A stretch of 11,840 bases of DNA from Candidatus Bathyarchaeota archaeon (GTDB lineage: Archaea > Thermoproteota > Bathyarchaeia > TCS64): contig JAOZIG010000474.1 of assembly GCA_026014515.1 (NCBI GenBank), positions 1-11,840 on the forward strand, read 5' to 3'. The notes under the pieces are model-generated. The model was not told the origin of the DNA and made no database searches. It worked only from the letters and a program-made list of their open reading frames with translations. Shown piece by piece: positions 6,969-11,840 of this stretch (the first letter of the stretch is position 1; each line of letters starts with the position of its first letter). Position numbers and translations under genes: made by a program.

Positions 6969-7381
6969 GACTTGAACCTGATCTGGTCCCCGACGCGGAG
7001 CACAGGCTCATCAAGACTATCTGCCCGTACCACCACGTTGATATGGTTAGGCATATGTGTCACATCATACCCTGCAAGGGTACCCAGTAAACGGTCCTCG
7101 ATAAACACCTTATCACCCACCACGATCAAACCAGAATCCGTGATCTCAAAGAAACCAATCGCCCTGACACGGTTCGCCCCACCACCCGGTGCAGCATCCT
7201 CATCAGTGATCATCAGCTCATGAATCTCATACTTCTTCACCGTACGGCTCTTGGTCTCGATAAGCTTCAAGCCGCGGTCATCAAATGAGATATGAAGCAA
7301 TGCTACGGTCTCGCCAACAACTGGGCGGCGGTCCCCGTAGACGCTTGGTGTTATTTTCTTGAAATCATATGGTGCGCTCAT
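6965..7381 (-). CDS. Uncharacterised 138-aa beta-rich protein (possibly DUF6917-like)
   Basis: I do not recognise this protein with confidence; DUF6917 is a low-confidence guess from memory. It is soluble, with no signal peptide, helix-spanning segments or Cys residues. It is predicted to be mostly beta strands with regular hydrophobic alternation (GETVALLHISF, SGLIVVGDKVFI, HINVVVRA, VGDQIRF), suggesting a small beta-barrel. A Gly-rich loop (APGGGANR, residues 64-71) and the motif HMPNHINVVV (109-118) stand out as possible functional sites. Its ATG overlaps the stop of the upstream isoaspartyl peptidase in TAATG, so translation is probably coupled and the two proteins likely share a pathway. 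Its stop overlaps the convergent GNAT stop by 4 bp. Confidence 0.7.
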   Translation of the reverse strand: MSAPYDFKKITPSVYGDRRPVVGETVALLHISFDDRGLKLIETKSRTVKKYEIHELMITDEDAAPGGGANRVRAIGFFEITDSGLIVVGDKVFIEDRLLGTLAGYDVTHMPNHINVVVRADSLDEPVLRVGDQIRFKS

Positions 7382-8334
7382 TACTCGGACACCGTTATGC
7401 CTATTCTTTTCTCGGATTCCTTCATATCTACGTCCATGTAGTAGTAGACGCTCTCCCTGTCCGGGTTCGTAGTAGCACTGATTGTGTTACCCTTGGCATC
7501 CATGGCTATACAGTTCATGCCACCGAAGCTCTTCAGCTCATGAATATCCTTCATCGCCCTGAAAGCAGCCTCCTTGACACTCAGACCATCCTCCATATAG
7601 TGGATAATAGTCCTAGCCGTACTATTCCTGATAGCTAACTCACCGCGTCCAGTACAAGCCGCAGCACCATACCTATTATCACAATAGTTACCCGCACCAA
7701 TAATGGGGCTGTCACCCAGTCTACCGGGGAACTTGAGGGCTGTACCGCTTGTACTTACAGCGCTGGCGATATCTCCGTTCTCATCCATAGCCATGATGTT
7801 TACTGTGCCATGGTGTTCATCGGCTAGCCTGTCATACCATTCCCTTAGGTTCTGGCTCTTGGCATAGTTTACTACCCATTGCTGGCTCTCATCGATCTCA
7901 TCATGGTCAAAGGCGTCACGGACAAAGGTATCATAGACCTTACGACTCATATCCGTTGACAAATCACCTTCCTCACAATTCATGACACGTGCGAACAACT
8001 CAGCGCCCTCACCCACCAAGATAACGTGAGGCGCATGATCAAGCACCTTACGGGCGACACTGATGGGGTGTATAAATCCCTTCAATGCTCCGACGGTTCC
8101 AGCCGCCATGGTCTTTCCGCACATCATGCTGGCGTCCATCTCCTGAACACCTAATATGTTCGGGATGCCACCTAAACCGACTGATGTATCATTTGGGTTC
8201 ATCTCAACGAGCCTTGTGGCTGCCTCGATAGCGTCAAGGGCGCTTCCGCCCTCCCTGAGTACTTTTGCTCCGCCGTGAAGATAATCTCCACTATTTCTTG
8301 TACCGATAATGAATGGTTTTACCATTATACTCAA
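7381..8334 (-). CDS. Isoaspartyl peptidase / glycosylasparaginase (Ntn hydrolase)
   Basis: This 317-aa protein belongs to the T2 N-terminal-nucleophile hydrolases, which hydrolyse beta-aspartyl peptides, asparagine or GlcNAc-Asn after self-cleavage. The predicted cleavage site is before T177 in HHGTVNIMA. The beta chain contains ASAVSTSG, GRLGDSPIIGAGNY (204-217) and the substrate-loop CTGRGE (227-232), all family hallmarks. There is no signal peptide, so it acts in the cytoplasm. The frame opens with TTG at 8334, but ATG at 8325 (M4, giving 314 aa) fits the family start as well or better. The downstream 138-aa gene is coupled through TAATG. Codons here often end in T or G, unlike the A/C-ending bias of neighbouring plus-strand genes. 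Confidence 0.88.
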   Translation of the reverse strand: MSIMVKPFIIGTRNSGDYLHGGAKVLREGGSALDAIEAATRLVEMNPNDTSVGLGGIPNILGVQEMDASMMCGKTMAAGTVGALKGFIHPISVARKVLDHAPHVILVGEGAELFARVMNCEEGDLSTDMSRKVYDTFVRDAFDHDEIDESQQWVVNYAKSQNLREWYDRLADEHHGTVNIMAMDENGDIASAVSTSGTALKFPGRLGDSPIIGAGNYCDNRYGAAACTGRGELAIRNSTARTIIHYMEDGLSVKEAAFRAMKDIHELKSFGGMNCIAMDAKGNTISATTNPDRESVYYYMDVDMKESEKRIGITVSE

Positions 8335-8441
8335 TGAAATCCTGTTTTTCTCTTACTTAAGACCATCCAGAAATATTCAAACCCGTTTAACAGGGATAAC
8401 ATCTTATCTAACCATGAAATATTGATCACTGTGAATCAGAT

Positions 8442-8924
8442 ATGAGTGGATTACCACCAGGGGAACAAGTCATCAAAGACACAGGAATGTTCCCAGTAAC
8501 ATGGCAAAAAGGCACATTCGGAAACGTCAACGGCAAACTAATCCTAACCAATAGAAGACTAGTCTTCAACGCAGGAAGATTCCAAGACGTAATAAGCAGC
8601 CTAAGACAAGCCCACAAAGACAAAGCCGAGATACCCCTCGCAAGCATCACAAGCGTAGACAAGGGATTCATGGCAACCATCAACGTCAACGCAGGTGGAC
8701 AAAAATACGTATTCAAAGGCATGCGAGACGCAGGCGGATGGGTACAAGCAATCAACAGCGCAAAGATGATGTCCGGCGCAGTAAGCACAGCAGCCCCACA
8801 AGGATACGCACAACCAGCACCACCACAGGCAGCACCAGCTGGAAACAAGTTCTGCAGCAACTGCGGATCACCAGTAGCAGCGGGAAACGCCTTCTGCGGT
8901 AAATGCGGGGCAAGAGTCCAATAA
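8442..8924 (+). CDS. GRAM/PH-like domain protein with C-terminal zinc ribbon
   Basis: This 160-aa protein has three parts. Residues 1-108 look like a GRAM/PH fold: the sequence GKLILTNRRLVF (31-42) is the recurrent signature of bacterial and archaeal PH/GRAM-like domains, followed by IPLASITSVDKG and a strand ending in a Trp-containing helix. Residues 112-134 form an Ala/Pro/Gln-rich flexible linker. Residues 136-159 form a zinc ribbon with ligands C138, C141, C152 and C155. Such domains often bind lipids or proteins, and the ribbon may bind nucleic acid or protein. No catalytic role is suggested. A related-ribbon gene follows after 10 nt, so the two are likely co-transcribed. A TATA-like TTATCTAACC lies at 8404-8413. 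Confidence 0.78.
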   Translation: MSGLPPGEQVIKDTGMFPVTWQKGTFGNVNGKLILTNRRLVFNAGRFQDVISSLRQAHKDKAEIPLASITSVDKGFMATINVNAGGQKYVFKGMRDAGGWVQAINSAKMMSGAVSTAAPQGYAQPAPPQAAPAGNKFCSNCGSPVAAGNAFCGKCGARVQ

Positions 8925-8934
8925 GTGAACCACA

Positions 8935-9270
8935 GTGTCAGAGGACATAAAATTCCCCCACGCTGTCGTCGTCAACAGAAACCTCATTGCCATGCTCATG
9001 GACAAGCTAGTAGAATCAGGCGCATTAACACCAGAAGCAAGCGCTGAGATAATAGACCAAGTCCTAAGCATGGAACCGACACCCGAGATGCTGAACATGT
9101 CAACAACAGAAAACTTTGTTCAAGACGTGTTCACACGAGCAGAGGAGTATGGATTAACCGGACAACCTGCACCAGCAACTGCTCCTGCGAAACCTGTATG
9201 TCCCCAATGCGGCGCAGACATCAAACCGGGTCAGAAATTCTGCACAGGCTGCGGCTACAGGCTCGTTTAG
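8935..9270 (+). CDS. Small helical protein with C-terminal zinc ribbon
   Basis: This 111-aa protein starts with GTG at 8935. Residues 14-73 are predicted to be helical with no recognisable family (LIAMLMDKLVESG, PEASAEIIDQVLSM, TTENFVQDVFTRAEEYG). A short Ala/Pro/Thr-rich linker follows (77-87), then a zinc ribbon with C89, C92, C103 and C106. The ribbon has the same CxxC-10-CxxC spacing as that of the preceding gene. The 10-nt gap and matching linker-ribbon design suggest the two work together or share a partner. The GTG is the only start that keeps the first helix complete, but no ribosome binding site is visible. Function unknown. Confidence 0.7.
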   Translation: MSEDIKFPHAVVVNRNLIAMLMDKLVESGALTPEASAEIIDQVLSMEPTPEMLNMSTTENFVQDVFTRAEEYGLTGQPAPATAPAKPVCPQCGADIKPGQKFCTGCGYRLV

Positions 9271-9279
9271 ACGCGACTA

Positions 9280-9289
9280 GTTTTTATCC
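9280..9289 (+). promoter_or_regulatory. Putative TATA box for the TGS GTPase gene
   Basis: GTTTTTATCC is centred about 43 nt before the ATG at 9329 and is identical to the element before the DUF998 gene on the other strand. A second AT-rich stretch (ATTATTATCCCC, 9299-9310) lies closer and could give a leaderless transcript. Either way the GTPase gene appears to have its own promoter, separate from the zinc-ribbon pair. Confidence 0.5.
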
Positions 9290-9328
9290 CCATTCTTCAT
9301 TATTATCCCCAAGTTACTCGGTGTCATT

Positions 9329-10504
9329 ATGCCCGCCAATCTTCCTCCAGATGCTAAATCAAAATGGAATGAGGTCACCTTAACAAAAAACCCGGAGACC
9401 CGACTCCAGTTGATGGGGGAGTTCCTAAGCCTCGTCCCCAAACACAAAGGCACCGAGAAAATGTGCAACCAAGTCAAACGACAGATGGCACAGCTTAGGG
9501 AAGAGATAGAGAAAAAGAGACAGCAAGCAAAGAAAACAGGAAGCGGCGGACCAAGCTATTACATACCCAAGGCTGGAGCAGCCCAGATGGCTGTAATCGG
9601 ACCAGCAAACGCTGGGCGAAGCAGTCTATTGAAGGCCGTAACCAATAGCCCCGTAGAGGTAACCGCTTGGCCTTTCGGCACCTACAAGCCTACACCCGGT
9701 ATGCTGCCATACCAAGACATCCAGTTCCAGCTAGTAGAGATACCACCCATTGTCGAAGGAAGCAGTGAAGGCAGATCAGAGGGCTTCATGAACCTTGCTT
9801 GTATCCGGAACGCTGACGGGGTTATCGTTGTCGTGGATATGACTGATGACCCCGCTGGAAACTACTTGATGGTCAAGGATGAGCTTGAAAACGCAAGAAT
9901 ACTCATTGATCCCCCTATGGGAACAGTTGAGATCGAGAAACGAGGCTCAGGACGCGATATACAGTTCATCTGGGAAGGAGAATTGGTAGACTGCAGCCAA
10001 GAGGATATAATCCAACTACTAGCAGGCTACAGGATCAAATCAGCACTAGTCAGGGTCAAAGGCAAGGTATCACTAGACACCGTCGAGGATGCACTATTCG
10101 GAAACGCCGTCCACCGACCCACATTTGTCTTAGCCAACAAGATTGACCTAAACAATGACCCCGCCATGCTGGAACAGCTAAGAGAAACAGCCGCACCCCT
10201 TGAAGTAATCCCCCTAAGCTTGGAGAAAACCCAGAACCTAGACACGCTAATAGGCTCCAAGATATTCGAGATGCTAAATATAACCCGCGTCTACACCAAG
10301 GAACCCGGAAAAGAACCCGCCACAGACCCAATCGTCTGTAAACCCGGCGCCACAGTAGGAGACCTAGCCCGATTAATCCACAACGACTTCTATGAACGCT
10401 TCAAATACGCCAGAATATGGGGCCCAGCAGCAAAATTTGATAACGAAAAAGTTGGCTTAGACAGGGTGCTCCTTGACGGTACCGTCATCCAGTTATACAC
10501 CTAG
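9329..10504 (+). CDS. DRG/Obg-related GTPase with C-terminal TGS domain
   Basis: This 391-aa protein resembles the DRG/Obg group of ribosome-associated GTPases. Residues 1-70 form a helical, Lys/Glu-rich N-terminus with a likely coiled coil (about 43-69). The G domain spans about 85-320: G1 is GPANAGRSS (91-99), a DRG-like switch I region ends in PTPGMLPY (121-128), G3 reads VEIPP (136-140), G4 is NKID (270-273), and the G5 region is near PLSLE (295-299). The TGS domain covers about 333-391. R97 replaces the near-invariant P-loop Lys, and G3 departs from DxxG, so GTP hydrolysis may be altered or lost. Two zinc-ribbon genes lie directly upstream; eukaryotic DRGs work with zinc-finger DFRP partners, which makes that proximity suggestive only. 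Confidence 0.82.
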   Translation: MPANLPPDAKSKWNEVTLTKNPETRLQLMGEFLSLVPKHKGTEKMCNQVKRQMAQLREEIEKKRQQAKKTGSGGPSYYIPKAGAAQMAVIGPANAGRSSLLKAVTNSPVEVTAWPFGTYKPTPGMLPYQDIQFQLVEIPPIVEGSSEGRSEGFMNLACIRNADGVIVVVDMTDDPAGNYLMVKDELENARILIDPPMGTVEIEKRGSGRDIQFIWEGELVDCSQEDIIQLLAGYRIKSALVRVKGKVSLDTVEDALFGNAVHRPTFVLANKIDLNNDPAMLEQLRETAAPLEVIPLSLEKTQNLDTLIGSKIFEMLNITRVYTKEPGKEPATDPIVCKPGATVGDLARLIHNDFYERFKYARIWGPAAKFDNEKVGLDRVLLDGTVIQLYT

Positions 10505-10547
10505 AAAATACTAAATCCTCAACCGTTAATATTCCACTGTATCTAAA

Positions 10548-11534
10548 ATGGATAAAGTTGATTTTATCTACCTAAGCCAAGAAGAAATACTCGACCTAAA
10601 CATACCCATGTCCAAGATAATAGAACTCGTAGAACAAGGACTCTACGAACACGGACACAAAAGAGTAGAAAACCCACCTAAACCCGGAATCCACAGCAAA
10701 CCAGACGCCTTCATACACGCCATGCCAGCATACTACCAGAAACTAGGCATAGGCGGTCTAAAATGGGTCAGCGGATACCCCACCAACAGAAAACTAGGAC
10801 TGCCCCAAATAGCCGGACTGATGCTAGTCAACGACATGGAAACCGGCATGCCCCTCGCAGTCATGGACTGCAGATGGATAACAGCAGTAAGAACCGCCGC
10901 CGTATCAGCCATCACAGCAAAATACTGCGCCAAAAAAGACACCACGAGCCTTGGCGTAGTAGGCTGCGGTGTACAGGGCAGAATGAACATCGTCGCGTTA
11001 AAAGAAGTAATCCCAGACCTCCATGATGTCGGTGTCTTTGACATAAACTCAGAAGCCATGAAACGCTACAAAGAAGACTTCGAAACCGAACTAGACGTAT
11101 CCATCAAACCAGCAAAGAGCGTCAAAGAAGCCGTAGACGGCAAAGACATGATACTAACAGCCACACAACGTCTACCAGAGCCCCTTGTAAAAAATGAGTG
11201 GTTCAAACCCGGGTGCCTAGGCTTCGGGTTAGAGGCAAGCAGAGCATGGTACGGTGATGCTATACTGGAATGTGATAAATTCGTCACAGATAGCTGGGAC
11301 CAGACAGTCTACTTCTACGAACACGGAGCATTCCCAGACGGACTACCCACGCTACACGCTGAACTCGGAGAAGTAGTAGCGGGAGTCAAACCCGGAAGAG
11401 AATCCGACAAGGAACGAATCCTAGCCATAAACATTGGTTTAGCCCTAGAAGACGTCATAGTCGCAGACTACATCTACAAGGTAGCAAAAGACGGAGACCA
11501 TCAACGACTAACCTTGATGGAAAGCGACTTTTAA
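10548..11534 (+). CDS. Ornithine cyclodeaminase/mu-crystallin family protein
   Basis: This 328-aa protein is an NAD(P)-dependent enzyme of the ornithine cyclodeaminase/mu-crystallin family. The family includes ornithine and lysine cyclodeaminases, archaeal alanine dehydrogenase and ketimine reductases. The substrate-binding N-terminal part has the conserved Lys in GLKWVSGYP (K72) and Arg in ITAVRTAAVSA (R115). The Rossmann nucleotide site is GVVGCGVQGR (136-145), with an acidic D165 at the end of the second strand, favouring NAD over NADP. The usual catalytic Asp after the Rossmann core appears as Glu (E229 in FGLEASRAW). The exact reaction is therefore open. It sits between the TGS GTPase and an S9 peptidase, and its AT-rich upstream element (ATACTAAATCC, 10508-10518) suggests separate transcription. 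Confidence 0.85.
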   Translation: MDKVDFIYLSQEEILDLNIPMSKIIELVEQGLYEHGHKRVENPPKPGIHSKPDAFIHAMPAYYQKLGIGGLKWVSGYPTNRKLGLPQIAGLMLVNDMETGMPLAVMDCRWITAVRTAAVSAITAKYCAKKDTTSLGVVGCGVQGRMNIVALKEVIPDLHDVGVFDINSEAMKRYKEDFETELDVSIKPAKSVKEAVDGKDMILTATQRLPEPLVKNEWFKPGCLGFGLEASRAWYGDAILECDKFVTDSWDQTVYFYEHGAFPDGLPTLHAELGEVVAGVKPGRESDKERILAINIGLALEDVIVADYIYKVAKDGDHQRLTLMESDF

Positions 11535-11540
11535 CCAATA

Positions 11541-11549
11541 ATTTATCTA
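11541..11549 (+). promoter_or_regulatory. Putative TATA box for the S9 peptidase gene
   Basis: ATTTATCTA is centred about 25 nt before the ATG at 11570, immediately after the preceding stop codon. That spacing predicts a transcript starting at the A of the ATG, a leaderless mRNA. No Shine-Dalgarno is present. Confidence 0.5.
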
Positions 11550-11569
11550 TCAAACCACAATTTCTACCC

Positions 11570-11840
11570 ATGACAGATAACCGGCACAAACCCACAATAA
11601 CCGAATTAATAACCCTTGATTATCCCCTTGAAGCCAAGGCATCCCAAGATGGCTCCAAGGTAGCATATAACGTCAGAACCACGGACTGGAACAAAAACCA
11701 GTATCAAAACATTATCCACATCTACGATAAAAACACAGAAAAAACCCATCAACTGACACGAAAAGGCTCAGTGGAAGCCTTTGAATGGAATAACGAAGAC
11801 ATCATCACCCTAAGTCGCATCGAAGAAAAACCACAACTAT
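11570..11840 (+). CDS. S9-type prolyl oligopeptidase/acylaminoacyl peptidase, N-terminal part (cut by window end)
   Basis: An open frame starts with ATG at 11570 and continues to the window edge for 90 codons without a stop. The translation begins with TITELITLDYPLEAKASQD (residues 9-27), then DGSKVAYNVRTTDW, HIYDKNTEKTHQLT and FEWNNEDII. This pattern, repeated blade-like strands with a SxDGxxVAY element and an Asp-containing strand, is typical of the N-terminal beta-propeller of S9 family serine peptidases such as acylaminoacyl peptidase. The alpha/beta-hydrolase catalytic domain would lie beyond the window. There is no signal peptide, so it is probably cytoplasmic. A propeller protein without peptidase domain cannot be excluded. 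Confidence 0.75.
   Translation, partial: MTDNRHKPTITELITLDYPLEAKASQDGSKVAYNVRTTDWNKNQYQNIIHIYDKNTEKTHQLTRKGSVEAFEWNNEDIITLSRIEEKPQL

Noticed and set aside
8426..8860. 144-codon minus-strand frame opposite the GRAM/zinc-ribbon gene
   Set aside because: The plus-strand product has recognisable GRAM-like and zinc-ribbon motifs, while the antisense product has none.

Overview
The window looks like archaeal chromosomal DNA. Genes are preceded by AT-rich, TATA-like elements 23-45 nt before the start codon, and strong Shine-Dalgarno sequences are mostly absent. Several leaders appear short or missing. The content is archaeal in flavour: a TGS-domain GTPase of the DRG/Obg type, small zinc-ribbon proteins, a DUF998 membrane protein and metabolic enzymes in short operons. 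The lineage cannot be fixed from this sequence; an uncultivated archaeon (Asgard-like, Thermoplasmatota-like or TACK) is plausible. I see no rRNA, tRNA, CRISPR array, insertion sequence or integrase. No gene-free stretch exceeds 300 bases.

Layout. Positions 64-1979 (minus) hold a large secreted surface protein whose signal peptide lies in a different frame from its body, joined at about 1824. Next is a six-helix DUF998 membrane protein (minus). A divergent intergenic region leads to a plus-strand block: a VOC metalloenzyme-like protein, then an apparent operon of an M20 amidohydrolase, an aspartate/glutamate racemase (TTG start) and a YkgJ-type Cys-cluster protein. A two-domain GNAT acetyltransferase follows. 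Converging on it is a minus-strand pair, an isoaspartyl peptidase/glycosylasparaginase and a 138-aa protein I do not recognise, coupled through TAATG. The plus strand then resumes with two adjacent small proteins that each end in a zinc ribbon (one carrying a GRAM/PH-like domain), a TGS GTPase, an ornithine cyclodeaminase/mu-crystallin family dehydrogenase, and the start of an S9-type prolyl oligopeptidase cut by the window edge.

The enzymes share a theme: peptide and amino-acid turnover, with emphasis on aspartate chemistry (isoaspartyl peptidase, Asp/Glu racemase, M20 deacylase/peptidase, S9 peptidase, OCD-family dehydrogenase). The zinc-ribbon pair beside the TGS GTPase may be a separate, translation-linked group. 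The points most worth a second look are the frameshifted surface protein with an amphipathic C-terminal helix, the GTPase with Arg at the P-loop Lys position, the M20 protein lacking the usual last metal-binding His, and a 171-codon run without a T-ending codon in the acetyltransferase gene. I do not see a clearly new defence or mobile system.
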